From contig NZ_FOEH01000002.1 of the NCBI RefSeq assembly GCF_900110695.1, positions 186,001 through 250,000 on the forward strand: DNA of 64,000 nt, given 5' to 3'. Shown piece by piece: positions 1 to 8,786 of this stretch. A program made the position numbers and the translations under genes. The DNA comes from Virgibacillus subterraneus. Lineage in GTDB: Bacteria; Bacillota; Bacilli; Bacillales; Amphibacillaceae. Positions within the stretch are counted from its first letter, which is position 1; each line of letters starts with the position of its first letter. Under the pieces are notes generated by a model. The model saw only the letters and a program-made list of their open reading frames with translations. It was not told where the DNA came from and ran no database searches.

Positions 1-1
1 G

Positions 2-574
2 GAGGCAACCAAGGAAGATGATGATAAGGAAACGGCTTCGGACGAAGTTATCTCAGCAGCCCAAATTCAATCAATGAATGCATTTGTATTACAGGCAGGG
101 AAATTTGGAGATGAAGCAAATGCTAATGAAATGAAAGATAAGTTCAATCAAGCTGGTTTTTCTGCAATGATCTGGCTAGAAGGTAATTTTTACTACGTTT
201 TAGCAGGAATCGCGAACTCAAAGAATAAGGCAAATCAACTAGCTAATGAGCTCAGCGAAAATCAATTAGAGGTTTTTGTGAAGAACTGGGGTACAGAATC
301 AAGTGAAATTAAACTAACTGAAGATGAAATCAGCTGGCTCAAGGCTTATAATAAACAATGGACTGAATCATTGGCTTCAGTGAACAAGAATGAAAACTTA
401 TCAGAAGATGGGTGGGCAAATATTGTAAATACTATACCCGATGATTCAAAAAACATTAGTGAATTTACCACATTTCTAAAAAAAGAGATTTCTGAACTGG
501 TTAAAGCAAACAAATGGCAAGAACAGCGTTTGTTGTTAAATTTATGGTATCAATTTAATCTTTTAGTGAATTAA
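2..574 (+). CDS. spoIIB: SPOR-domain protein, probable SpoIIB (5' end outside window)
   Basis: The reading frame is open from base 2, so the N-terminal part lies outside the window and 190 residues are visible. An ATG at 74 is internal to this frame, has no ribosome site before it, and is not taken as the start. After a short acidic stretch comes a SPOR-type repeat (about visible residues 24-95, beginning FVLQAGKFGDEANANE), a fold that binds denuded septal peptidoglycan. The C-terminal 95 residues are a helical tail. In B. subtilis, SpoIIB, a SPOR protein that helps septal peptidoglycan thinning and engulfment, is encoded just upstream of maf-radC-mreB. The assignment therefore rests on the domain plus position. 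Another SPOR-domain cell-wall protein is the alternative. Confidence 0.7.
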   Translation, partial: EATKEDDDKETASDEVISAAQIQSMNAFVLQAGKFGDEANANEMKDKFNQAGFSAMIWLEGNFYYVLAGIANSKNKANQLANELSENQLEVFVKNWGTESSEIKLTEDEISWLKAYNKQWTESLASVNKNENLSEDGWANIVNTIPDDSKNISEFTTFLKKEISELVKANKWQEQRLLLNLWYQFNLLVN

Positions 575-771
575 CTATACAGGGATTCAAAAAATAAGAC
601 AAATAGTCGGTTTTGCATTTTAGCATGATTTCTTAAGTGTAAAGATAAATTTTCTTGTAGTATAATTTGAAAAATAGGCGATGAAATGAGTCCGAAAATG
701 GTTTTTTGTTAAGTTGTTCAAATTTGAATAAATAGATAATATGAATTTATCTTAACAAAGGAGGACTGTTG

Positions 772-1461
772 ATGACTTCATCGACTATTATGATTAAGGA
801 TGTACCTAAGGAAGATCGTCCACGTGAACGACTGCTTAAATTAGGTTCAAGTCATTTGTCTAACCAGGAGCTACTCGCAATATTGCTTGGAAGTGGGACA
901 AAAGACGAATCAGTAATGACATTATCCAATCGTGTCTTAATGCACTTTGAGGGGTTAAACCTGCTTAAAGACGCTACGATTGAGGAACTGACAGCGATTA
1001 AAGGTATCGGAGAAGCTAAAGGCGTATTACTGCTTTCAGCAATGGAGTTAGGGAGACGAATGAACCAATATAAGCCGAATGAACGATATATTATTCGGTC
1101 TCCAGAAGATGGAGCAGATTATGTCATGGAAGAGATGAGAAACCTGAATCAGGAACATTTTGTTGTATTATTTTTAAATACTAAAAACCAAATCATTCAT
1201 CGTCAAACTATTTTTATCGGAAGTTTGAATGCTTCGATCGTACATCCGCGTGAAGTGTATAGAGAAGCCGTCAAACGCTCTGCAGCTTCAATTATTTGTG
1301 CTCACAATCATCCCTCCGGAGATCCAGCCCCATCCCAGGAAGATATACATGTTACTAGACGATTAGTTGAATCAGGAAAGATGATAGGTATAGAACTTCT
1401 CGACCATTTGGTTATTGGTGATCGTAAATTTGTCTCTTTAAAAGAAAAAGGATACTTATAA
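772..1461 (+). CDS. radC: RadC family JAMM-domain protein
   Basis: A 229-residue RadC homologue. The N-terminal half carries a helix-hairpin-helix-like segment (around ELTAIKGIGEAKG, residues 70-82). The C-terminal half is a JAMM/MPN domain with the full metal signature H178-x-H180-x7-S188-x2-D191. The family was named for DNA repair, but its biochemical role is unsettled. The start is the ATG at 772, seven bases after AAAGGAGG (757-764); the TTG at 769 is only four bases from that site. It lies between the SPOR gene and mreB as in B. subtilis, but maf, usually between spoIIB and radC, is absent. It is followed by a hairpin at 1513-1546. Confidence 0.95.
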   Translation: MTSSTIMIKDVPKEDRPRERLLKLGSSHLSNQELLAILLGSGTKDESVMTLSNRVLMHFEGLNLLKDATIEELTAIKGIGEAKGVLLLSAMELGRRMNQYKPNERYIIRSPEDGADYVMEEMRNLNQEHFVVLFLNTKNQIIHRQTIFIGSLNASIVHPREVYREAVKRSAASIICAHNHPSGDPAPSQEDIHVTRRLVESGKMIGIELLDHLVIGDRKFVSLKEKGYL

Positions 1462-1512
1462 CACTATCTATTTTTTAATTTTTTTCGTATAATTGTATAG
1501 AAGTAAAAGTTG

Positions 1513-1546
1513 GCGCCAGTTTCCGGATTTTTATTGAAATTGGCGC
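1513..1546 (+). terminator. Hairpin between radC and mreB
   Basis: An 11-base stem (1513-1523 with 1536-1546, one G-U pair) and a 12-base loop follow radC. The tract after it is TTATTAT rather than a clean T-run, so termination may be partial. It separates radC from the mre-min operon. Confidence 0.5.
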
Positions 1547-1699
1547 TTATTATAATTATCTTAATGGATAAAGATGTTTACTTTAAGTTATAAAAATGTT
1601 TAAAATTATGAGTTGAAGTTATATTGCAACACTAAAGCTAAATAGATATAGTAAAGCTACATACAACTAACGAATTTGTTATTTGAAAGGGAGATTTCT

Positions 1700-2740
1700 T
1701 TGGGAGGATTTAGTTTTTCACAGGATTTAGGAATAGATTTAGGTACTGCAAATACACTTGTATTCGTAAAAGGAAAAGGTGTTGTTGTTCGCGAACCAAC
1801 AGTAGTTGCGAAGAATATTCAAACAGGTGAAATCGAAGCTGTGGGAAGTGCAGCAAGAAATATGATTGGACGGACTCCTGGAAATATTTCTGTTGTTCGA
1901 CCAATGAAAGATGGTGTAATTGCGGACTACGACACTACTGCAGTAATGATGAAGTATTATATAAAAAAAGCCATGCGAAATCGGTCCATGTTTGCTAGAA
2001 AGCCAAATGTAATGATCTGTGTGCCATCTGGTATAACAATGGTTGAAGAACGCGCAGTTATTGATGCGACAAAACAAGCTGGTGCGAAGGGTGCTTACCC
2101 TATTGCTGAGCCATTTGCAGCAGCTATAGGTGCAGGATTACCTGTATGGGAACCAACAGGCAGTATGATTGTTGATATTGGTGGAGGTACTACTGAAGTT
2201 GCTGTTATTTCACTTGGTGGAATTGTGACGAGTCGATCGATTCGAACAGCAGGTGATGACATGGATGAGTCTATCACCAATTATATTCGCAAACATTATA
2301 ATTTGATGATAGGTGAGCGCTCTGCAGAATCGATTAAAATGGATATTGGAACTGCAGGAGAAATTACCGAAGATATCGAAATGGATATAAGAGGTCGTGA
2401 TTTATTAACAGGTCTACCGAAGACGATCTCGATAACAGCAAAAGAAATAGCTGTTTCCCTAAATGATACAGTTCAGGCCATTATTGATGCAGTCAAAAAC
2501 ACATTGGAGAAAACACCTCCTGAATTAGCTGCAGATATAATGGATCGCGGAATTGTTTTATCTGGCGGAGGATCTCTTTTAAGAAACTTAGACAAAATAA
2601 TTAGTGATGAGACAAAAATGCCTGTTTTTGTTACAGAAGACCCTCTGGATAGTGTAGCAATTGGGACAGGTAAATCATTGGAATACATTCAACACTTTCG
2701 ATCCCATCCGAATGTATCATCTCGTCCTACTATTGAGTAA
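1700..2740 (+). CDS. mreB: Rod shape-determining protein MreB
   Basis: Bacterial actin of 346 residues, the usual length. It forms membrane-associated filaments that orient the lateral wall synthesis machinery. The actin-fold ATPase motifs are visible: phosphate-1 loop D13LGTANT, phosphate-2 loop DIGGGTTEV near residue 162, and the conserved [10 protein letters not shown] near the C-terminus. I place the start at TTG 1700 because AAAGGGAG lies just before it at about 1686-1693; a TTG further upstream (1676) would put that ribosome site inside the coding region and add eight residues that MreB lacks. It is the first gene of mreBCD-minCD, with mreC 12 bases downstream. Confidence 0.96.
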   Translation: MGGFSFSQDLGIDLGTANTLVFVKGKGVVVREPTVVAKNIQTGEIEAVGSAARNMIGRTPGNISVVRPMKDGVIADYDTTAVMMKYYIKKAMRNRSMFARKPNVMICVPSGITMVEERAVIDATKQAGAKGAYPIAEPFAAAIGAGLPVWEPTGSMIVDIGGGTTEVAVISLGGIVTSRSIRTAGDDMDESITNYIRKHYNLMIGERSAESIKMDIGTAGEITEDIEMDIRGRDLLTGLPKTISITAKEIAVSLNDTVQAIIDAVKNTLEKTPPELAADIMDRGIVLSGGGSLLRNLDKIISDETKMPVFVTEDPLDSVAIGTGKSLEYIQHFRSHPNVSSRPTIE

Positions 2741-2752
2741 GTAGGTGTTTTT

Positions 2753-3634
2753 ATGCCAATTTTTCAAAAAAAAAGATTGTTCATTCTATTAATTGGAATT
2801 ATTATTCTTGTTGCAATGATAGGTTTTTCCTTAAGGGATAGAGATAATCTTTCGACACCAGAGCAGTTTATAAAAGATACGGTAGGATGGGCGCAAAATA
2901 TAATACACACTCCAGTAAACTATGTAACGACTATTTTTACAAATATTGATGACATTAAGAATACGTATAATGAGAATCAGCTATTACGAGAAAAATTAGC
3001 TCAATATAAAAGTTTGGTTTATGAAGTGCAGGAAATAAAAGAAGACAATGACGAACTACGTGAAACACTTAATAAAACAAAATCTATTCAAGATTACAAT
3101 CCGATTCAGGCAACTGTAATGTCCAGATCTCCTGAACAGTGGATTGAACAAGTAACGATTAACAAAGGAATACAAGATGGCGTAAAAGAAAATATGGCAG
3201 TCATTACAGCAGAAGGTATGGTTGGTAAAATACAGACTGTTTCGCAATTTACATCAACTGTTAAATTGCTTTCGGGCTTTGATCAATTTAACCGGATATC
3301 AGCAACTATTTCTCAAGAAGAAAGCAATGATATTTTTGGGCTGATTGAAGAATATGATGATGAATCGAATAATTTATTATTTAAAATTATCGAGGAGTCT
3401 AATAAAGATATTGAAAAAGGAGAATTAGTTGTTTCTTCTGGTATGGGCGGAGTATTTCCGGCTGGATTGCCAATAGGAACAGTTAAAGAGGTTAAGCCTG
3501 ACCAATATGGTTTAACACGAACTGCTCTAATCGAACCAGCAGCAGACATGTATGAGATTAATAATGTGATTGTTGTTAATCGTGCACTCGCTGAAGATGA
3601 AACATCCAAAGATACCGAGGAGGATAATGAGTAA
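2753..3634 (+). CDS. mreC: Rod shape-determining protein MreC
   Basis: A 293-residue bitopic membrane protein that links MreB to the external wall synthesis enzymes. The sequence shows a short cytoplasmic N-terminus, one membrane segment (about 8-26), a coiled-coil stretch (about 68-110, rich in E/K/L heptads), then the extracytoplasmic beta domain to about 278. The tail is acidic (DETSKDTEEDNE). Its stop codon overlaps the mreD start by one base, indicating translational coupling. Confidence 0.95.
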   Translation: MPIFQKKRLFILLIGIIILVAMIGFSLRDRDNLSTPEQFIKDTVGWAQNIIHTPVNYVTTIFTNIDDIKNTYNENQLLREKLAQYKSLVYEVQEIKEDNDELRETLNKTKSIQDYNPIQATVMSRSPEQWIEQVTINKGIQDGVKENMAVITAEGMVGKIQTVSQFTSTVKLLSGFDQFNRISATISQEESNDIFGLIEEYDDESNNLLFKIIEESNKDIEKGELVVSSGMGGVFPAGLPIGTVKEVKPDQYGLTRTALIEPAADMYEINNVIVVNRALAEDETSKDTEEDNE

Positions 3635-4173
3635 TGAAGCGAATAATTATTCCCCTTATCCTCTTTTTATTTCTTGTATTAGAAGGTGTTGCACTGGAAT
3701 TATTACCTGTTTCGCTAGCGAAGAGTGACTTGGTAATAGTGCCCCATTGGGTCTTTGTATTTCTGTTGCTTCTAACTATTTTCTATGATAGAGAAAACAC
3801 ATATTTTTCCGTTTTGTATGGATTATTATTTGGTTTGTTAATTGATATTGTCTACACAGGAGTTTTAGGTGTCTATATGTTCTCCTATGCCTTGGTAATA
3901 TACATTATTCACGGACTTACGAAAATGCTTCATGCTAATTTCTTTGTAAGCCTACTACTTGGAATGATAGGGTTGATATTGTGTGAAGTTTTTATTAATG
4001 CTATCTATACTGTAGTTGGAATATCAGATATGATATGGAAGGATTATCTAATTTATCGAATGGCACCAACAGTAATTGCCAATATCGTGTTTTTAGCCGC
4101 ATTATATCCGATTATGTTAAAAAAACTTAGCAGCTGGAGAAATGAACAATTATCTACAAATACTACATTTTAA
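3634..4173 (+). CDS. mreD: Rod shape-determining protein MreD
   Basis: A small polytopic membrane protein (179 residues, about five or six hydrophobic segments) that works with MreC in the elongasome. The conserved feature is the hydrophobic pattern with GLLFGLLIDIVYTG around residue 65. The ATG at 3634 shares its A with the TAA of mreC, and the GAGGA ribosome site lies inside mreC. Assignment rests on membrane topology, length and position between mreC and minC. Confidence 0.92.
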   Translation: MKRIIIPLILFLFLVLEGVALELLPVSLAKSDLVIVPHWVFVFLLLLTIFYDRENTYFSVLYGLLFGLLIDIVYTGVLGVYMFSYALVIYIIHGLTKMLHANFFVSLLLGMIGLILCEVFINAIYTVVGISDMIWKDYLIYRMAPTVIANIVFLAALYPIMLKKLSSWRNEQLSTNTTF

Positions 4174-4204
4174 TGTCTAGGTAAATTATTGAGGTGAGCT
4201 TATT

Positions 4205-4891
4205 GTGATTGATAAGAAACAAATGATAATCATTAAGGGTACAAAGGACGGACTAACATTATTCATTGAGGATCAAGCGTCGTTTGAAGAGGTTATGGAT
4301 GAACTAAGTGATAAACTTGCAGAGAATAATCCCAGCCATGATGAACCAGTGGTATCTGTAACAGTGAAGTTAGGGAACAGATACCTTAATGATAAGCAAA
4401 AAAAACAGTTAAGTGATTTGATAGGTAATAAAAACCGTTTCTCTATACAATCCTTTGATTCAGAAGTCATTCGCAGGGATGAGGCAATAACTTGGAAAGA
4501 GGATAGTGAAATCAAATCAATTAATAGAATAGTAAGGTCGGGCCAGGTTTTAGAAGTGGTTGGAGACCTGCTGCTAATAGGTGATGTGAATCCTGGTGGT
4601 AAAGTAGTTACAACAGGCAATATTTTCATTATGGGCAGTCTTAGAGGAATCGCGCATGCTGGACTAAATGGTGATCGTGATGCAGTAATTGCTGCATCAT
4701 ATATGAAACCTAGTCAACTTCGTATAGCAGATTATATTAGCCGAGCTCCAGATTATGAATCTGAGGGAGTTTATATGGAATGTGGTCTGATTGATGAGAA
4801 ACAGGATAAGATTGTTATTGACCGACTTCAAGTTCTTTCACATAAACGAAAAGAGATAAGCGGGTTTGAAAGGAGAATGCAGAATGGGTGA
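4205..4891 (+). CDS. minC: Septum site-determining protein MinC
   Basis: FtsZ assembly inhibitor, 228 residues. The N-terminal domain (1-100) is the FtsZ-antagonising part. The C-terminal domain (about 118-225) is a right-handed beta-helix with the Gly-rich repeat pattern GQVLEVVGDLLLIGDVNPGG and the conserved RIADYISRAP segment that contacts MinD. The start is a GTG at 4205, preceded by GAGGTGA. The end overlaps minD by eight bases. In Bacillus-type cells MinCD is placed at poles and septa by DivIVA/MinJ rather than by MinE oscillation; no minE is present here. Confidence 0.95.
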   Translation: MIDKKQMIIIKGTKDGLTLFIEDQASFEEVMDELSDKLAENNPSHDEPVVSVTVKLGNRYLNDKQKKQLSDLIGNKNRFSIQSFDSEVIRRDEAITWKEDSEIKSINRIVRSGQVLEVVGDLLLIGDVNPGGKVVTTGNIFIMGSLRGIAHAGLNGDRDAVIAASYMKPSQLRIADYISRAPDYESEGVYMECGLIDEKQDKIVIDRLQVLSHKRKEISGFERRMQNG

Positions 4892-5681
4892 ATCAATAGT
4901 AATAACTTCTGGTAAAGGAGGAGTTGGTAAAACAACCACAACTGCAAATATCGGTACTGCTTTGGCTTTAATGGAGAACAAGGTTTGTCTTATTGATACA
5001 GATATTGGTTTGAGAAACCTTGACGTTGTAATGGGACTCGAAAATCGTATAATCTTTGATATTGTTGACGTTATTGAGGAACGCTGTAAACTTAAACAAG
5101 CATTAATAAAGGATAAGCGATTCGATCATTTAACACTTCTACCTGCAGCACAAACTAGTGATAAGACAGCAGTAACAACTGAAGGAATGCAGAAAATTGT
5201 TGAAGAATTAAAACAGGAATATGATTACATTATTATTGATTGCCCGGCCGGGATAGAGCAAGGATTCCAAAATGCAATTGCTGGAGCAGATAAAGCGATT
5301 GTTGTAACTACCCCTGAGAAATCGAGTGTTAGAGATGCAGACAGGATTGTAGGATTATTGGAAAAAGAGGATATAGAATCTCCAAAACTAGTAATAAACC
5401 GTATTCGTAATCATATGATGAAAAGCGGAGATATGTTAGATATAGATGATATTATTCAAATTTTATCTATCGACTTAATAGGTATTGTGATTGATGATGA
5501 TGAAGTTATTAAAGCGTCAAATCACGGTGAACCTGTTGCTTTTCAGCCAAATTCAAAGGCATCAATTGCATATCGAAATATTGCTCGGCGAATATTAGGT
5601 GAGACTGTTCCACTACAGTCACTTGAAGTTGAAAAAGGCGTGTTTCAAAAGGTTAAAAGTTTCTTCGGAATGCGCTCATAA
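4884..5681 (+). CDS. minD: Septum site-determining ATPase MinD
   Basis: ParA/Mrp-type ATPase, 265 residues, which recruits MinC to the membrane. The deviant Walker A motif is GKGGVGKTT (about residues 9-17), and the C-terminus ends in the amphipathic membrane-targeting helix FQKVKSFFGMRS. I choose ATG 4884 because AAAGGAG lies seven bases before it; a TTG at 4866 would extend the protein with residues not found in the family. The gene overlaps minC by eight bases and is the last gene before a hairpin at 5694-5728. Confidence 0.96.
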   Translation: MGESIVITSGKGGVGKTTTTANIGTALALMENKVCLIDTDIGLRNLDVVMGLENRIIFDIVDVIEERCKLKQALIKDKRFDHLTLLPAAQTSDKTAVTTEGMQKIVEELKQEYDYIIIDCPAGIEQGFQNAIAGADKAIVVTTPEKSSVRDADRIVGLLEKEDIESPKLVINRIRNHMMKSGDMLDIDDIIQILSIDLIGIVIDDDEVIKASNHGEPVAFQPNSKASIAYRNIARRILGETVPLQSLEVEKGVFQKVKSFFGMRS

Positions 5682-5693
5682 TATAAAATTTTT

Positions 5694-5734
5694 ACATGTG
5701 AAAAGCCACATATAGGTTTTTTGCATGTTTTTTT
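5694..5734 (+). terminator. Probable terminator after minD
   Basis: An imperfect AT-rich stem (ACATGTGAAAA at 5694 with TTTTTTGCATGT ending at 5728) is followed by a T-run to 5734. It would end the mre-min transcript before the sporulation genes spoIVFA-spoIVFB. Confidence 0.5.
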
Positions 5735-5888
5735 ATCTAAAAGATAGGAAATTAATTTTAAATGGTTTCCCTATCAAGATTGTCACATCATTCTAATCCC
5801 GTTCGAAGAATTCTACTATTATTCTTAACATATCCTTAACCTTTTGCACATAGACTTGTACAAAAGCATGATGAGGGTTGTGAGGATA

Positions 5889-6656
5889 ATGAATAAAGGG
5901 ATTAAAAAAGTAAGAAAATCAATTAATCAACGGAAAAAAATGCGAGGATTGAATCCAAAAGATAAACATTCAAAGCAATTCTTGCCATCTTTTCCACAGG
6001 AAGAAGAGAAACATGGCTATTTCCCTATTTTCACCGACAACACCAGTACGTCAAAAAATACTAGTCAGCGTGTTTCTGGATTTGCTGTCAAGGGAATTCT
6101 TTCAGTAATGCTTTTCTTTGGTACAGCCCTGTTGTTCCAAACTGATGCAGAATTATTAATAGGGCCCAAAAAGTGGACAGGCAATGCCTTAACTGAAGAA
6201 TTTCCTTTTGCTAGCGTCAATCAATGGTATCAGGAAACATTTGGAGCGCCAATGGCATTGGCACCAAATCAGAATCAAAATGCAGATGAAGGACAATCAC
6301 TTGCTTTACCTGTTTCGGGAAGTGTGTCAGAATCATTTCAAGCAAACGGTACTGGAATTCTGATAGCACCTGAAAAAGCGTCGAATATATCATCTTTACG
6401 TGAAGGAGTGGTTATATTTGCGGGAAATGATAAAGAGACTGATAAGACAGTAATTGTCCAGCATGCAGATAACAGCAAAACGATTTATGGATATTTAAGT
6501 GCCGTTGATGTTCACTTGTATCAGTTTGTGAATAAAAATGAAGATCTAGGAAAATTCACACCATCTGCAGACAATGAAATGGTTTATTTCGCAATTGAAA
6601 AAGATAATGAATATGTGGATCCTGTACAGGTGATTAAAGTTGATGACTCTCCGTAG
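5889..6656 (+). CDS. spoIVFA: Stage IV sporulation protein FA
   Basis: Forespore outer-membrane protein that holds the protease SpoIVFB in a complex with BofA and delays pro-sigma-K cleavage. About 255 residues: a basic N-terminus, one membrane segment (about 62-80, GILSVMLFFGTALLF), and an extracytoplasmic degenerate LytM/M23-like domain (about 145-250, with GVVIFAGNDKETDKTVIVQH). The start is uncertain: ATG 5889 is my choice, with ATG 5868 and GTG 5880 possible in frame. The end overlaps spoIVFB, as in B. subtilis. It should be transcribed in the mother cell by sigma-E; I could not define the promoter with confidence. Confidence 0.88.
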   Translation: MNKGIKKVRKSINQRKKMRGLNPKDKHSKQFLPSFPQEEEKHGYFPIFTDNTSTSKNTSQRVSGFAVKGILSVMLFFGTALLFQTDAELLIGPKKWTGNALTEEFPFASVNQWYQETFGAPMALAPNQNQNADEGQSLALPVSGSVSESFQANGTGILIAPEKASNISSLREGVVIFAGNDKETDKTVIVQHADNSKTIYGYLSAVDVHLYQFVNKNEDLGKFTPSADNEMVYFAIEKDNEYVDPVQVIKVDDSP

Positions 6657-7509
6657 ATTTATTCCTGTAATACACATTCATCCGATATTATTAATATTTA
6701 TTATCGTTTCATTTCTGACTGGTACATTCATAGAATTAATGATTATATTAGGAATTGTATTATTCCATGAATTTGGTCATTTCATAATGGCTAAAGTGTT
6801 TAAGTGGCGTATTAGAGGAATTATGTTATGGGTTTTTGGTGGTGTAATGGATACCGACGAGAATGGGACAAGCCCCTTGTCTGAGGAAATAATGGTTACC
6901 ATTGCAGGGCCATTTCAACATTTATTCATCTATGTGCTGCTATTATTTTTGTCTGCAAATAGTATAGTACCATCTTCGATTATCGAGTTGGCATTCTTTT
7001 ATAATAGTGCAATACTATTATTTAATTTACTGCCGCTTTGGCCTTTGGATGGTGGTAAGCTATTATTCCAGATTCTTTCAGCATTATTACCGTATCGTAA
7101 GGCGTACGATTTTGTTATTATTTTTTCAATATGTACTTGTATTATATTCTTAGTCGTACAATTACTTTTCATCCCGTTCACACTTAGTGCTTTTATGCTA
7201 TTTCTATTTTTACTTGTTGAAAATAGGTCAGACTGGAAACAGCGTTATTATGTTTTCATGCGCTTTTTGTTGCGACGATATCACGGTGAGTCTTATATAA
7301 AGGGGGTTCGCCCCATAGAAGTATCTCATCATATTTTTTTGATGGATGTATTCAGTAATTTTTATCGAGAAAAGAGACATTCTATATATGTTACATTTCC
7401 TGGAAATATTCGGGAATCTATTGATGAGATGGATTGTTTGCACAGTTATTTTCATGAGAGAAATTACAGTAAGCCAATTGGTGAAATTACAAGTCATCTT
7501 TCAGGGTGA
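6643..7509 (+). CDS. spoIVFB: Stage IV sporulation protein FB, site-2 intramembrane protease
   Basis: Intramembrane zinc metalloprotease that removes the pro-sequence of sigma-K in the mother cell. It has 288 residues and several membrane spans. The catalytic HEFGH motif is at residues 42-46 and the third metal ligand D136 is in PLDGGKLL, matching the S2P family. A cytoplasmic CBS-like domain follows from about residue 200. TTG 6640 and ATG 6643 are both possible starts, sharing the AGGTGA site at about 6628-6633 and overlapping spoIVFA by 14-17 bases. Its substrate gene, sigK, lies in the same window at 59.8-60.5 kb. Confidence 0.93.
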   Translation: MTLRRFIPVIHIHPILLIFIIVSFLTGTFIELMIILGIVLFHEFGHFIMAKVFKWRIRGIMLWVFGGVMDTDENGTSPLSEEIMVTIAGPFQHLFIYVLLLFLSANSIVPSSIIELAFFYNSAILLFNLLPLWPLDGGKLLFQILSALLPYRKAYDFVIIFSICTCIIFLVVQLLFIPFTLSAFMLFLFLLVENRSDWKQRYYVFMRFLLRRYHGESYIKGVRPIEVSHHIFLMDVFSNFYREKRHSIYVTFPGNIRESIDEMDCLHSYFHERNYSKPIGEITSHLSG

Positions 7510-7525
7510 TTTTCTATGCGGTAGC

Positions 7526-7555
7526 TTGACAAATGTTTTCCAAACGTGGTAACAT
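7526..7555 (+). promoter_or_regulatory. Sigma-A type promoter of rplU operon
   Basis: TTGACA at 7526-7531 and TAACAT at 7550-7555 are 18 bases apart. They stand just after the spoIVFB stop and before the structured rplU leader. Confidence 0.75.
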
Positions 7556-7564
7556 CAATACGTT

Positions 7565-7660
7565 AAACATCGTAGCACCAGTGCTACAACCGCGCAGAGC
7601 AGGTTATAAACTCGAAGTGTTGGGTACCTGTAATGGCGAGTCTTAGTTGATTAGGGAGGT
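7565..7660 (+). promoter_or_regulatory. Structured 5' leader of rplU (L21 leader type)
   Basis: The roughly 100-base leader contains a perfect hairpin TAGCAC/GTGCTA (7573-7578 with 7581-7586). Two further helices interleave: CAGGT 7600-7604 with ACCTG 7626-7630, and ACTCG 7610-7614 with CGAGT 7637-7641. They form either a pseudoknot or two exclusive folds. A ribosomal-protein leader is known upstream of rplU in Bacillus (Rfam L21 leader), and position and pattern fit that. I could not run a covariance model. Confidence 0.65.
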
Positions 7661-7667
7661 GCAAGAT

Positions 7668-7976
7668 ATGTACGCAATTATTGAAACAGGCGGTAAGCAA
7701 GTGAAAGTTGAAGAAGGACAAGAAATCTACGTTGAAAAAGTAGAAGCAGATGCAGATGAAGCTGTTACTTTTGAAAATGTTCTTTTCGTAGGTGGAGATG
7801 ATGTTAAAGTAGGTGCGCCATATGTAAGTGGTGCAACAGTAACGGCAAAAGTTGAGAAACAGGGTCGTAAGAAAAAGATAACTGTTTTCAAATATAAGCC
7901 AAAGAAAAACTATCACCGTAAACAAGGTCATCGTCAGCCATACACAAAATTAGTTATTGATAAAATTAACGCATAA
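7668..7976 (+). CDS. rplU: 50S ribosomal protein L21
   Basis: A 102-residue L21 protein of the large subunit, starting [18 protein letters not shown] and ending with the basic [16 protein letters not shown] segment that contacts 23S rRNA. ATG 7668 is preceded by GGGAGGTG (7654-7661); a start further upstream at 7647 would place this site inside the gene. First gene of rplU-prp-rpmA, a highly conserved Firmicutes arrangement. Confidence 0.98.
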   Translation: MYAIIETGGKQVKVEEGQEIYVEKVEADADEAVTFENVLFVGGDDVKVGAPYVSGATVTAKVEKQGRKKKITVFKYKPKKNYHRKQGHRQPYTKLVIDKINA

Positions 7977-7988
7977 AGGTTTTGGCTT

Positions 7989-8623
<635 letters not shown>

Positions 8624-8635
8624 TAGGTATTTAAA

Positions 8636-8669
8636 AACTCCAGCCAATTTCATGGTTGGAGTTTTTTTT
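8636..8669 (+). terminator. Terminator after rpmA
   Basis: The stem AACTCCAGCC/GGTTGGAGTT (8636-8645 with 8654-8663) and an eight-base loop are followed by a run of eight T. It is a canonical intrinsic terminator. Confidence 0.92.
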
Positions 8670-8670
8670 A

Positions 8671-8750
8671 GCAGTTAAGAAAGTATAAATACTTCCATGC
8701 TGCATAAGTGCAATTAAGGTTTACGTCACTTGGCGACAATCCAAGTTTTT
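8671..8750 (+). repeat. Dispersed intergenic repeat A, copy 1
   Basis: Starts GCAGTTAAGAAAGTATA and contains CTGCATAAGTGCAATTAAGG and, near the end, CCAAGTTTTTT. The same ordered blocks recur at six other intergenic sites in this window. Its downstream edge abuts the spo0B promoter. Confidence 0.7.
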
Positions 8751-8753
8751 TAA

Positions 8754-8762
8754 TGGTATACT
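8754..8762 (+). promoter_or_regulatory. Extended -10 promoter candidate for spo0B-obg
   Basis: TGGTATACT at 8754-8762 is an extended -10 element 25 bases upstream of the spo0B start. No good -35 is present at 17 bases. The right end of repeat A lies immediately upstream. Confidence 0.5.
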
Positions 8763-8786
8763 TTCTTTACTATCGGGGGGAGAAAT

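Noticed and set aside
1739-2077. 112-codon minus-strand frame opposite mreB
   Set aside because: MreB is certain on the plus strand; the opposite frame has no ribosome site and a Cys/His/Asn-rich composition typical of antisense frames.
7346-7552. Plus-strand 68-codon frame over the end of spoIVFB
   Set aside because: It is a shifted frame of spoIVFB and runs into the rplU promoter.
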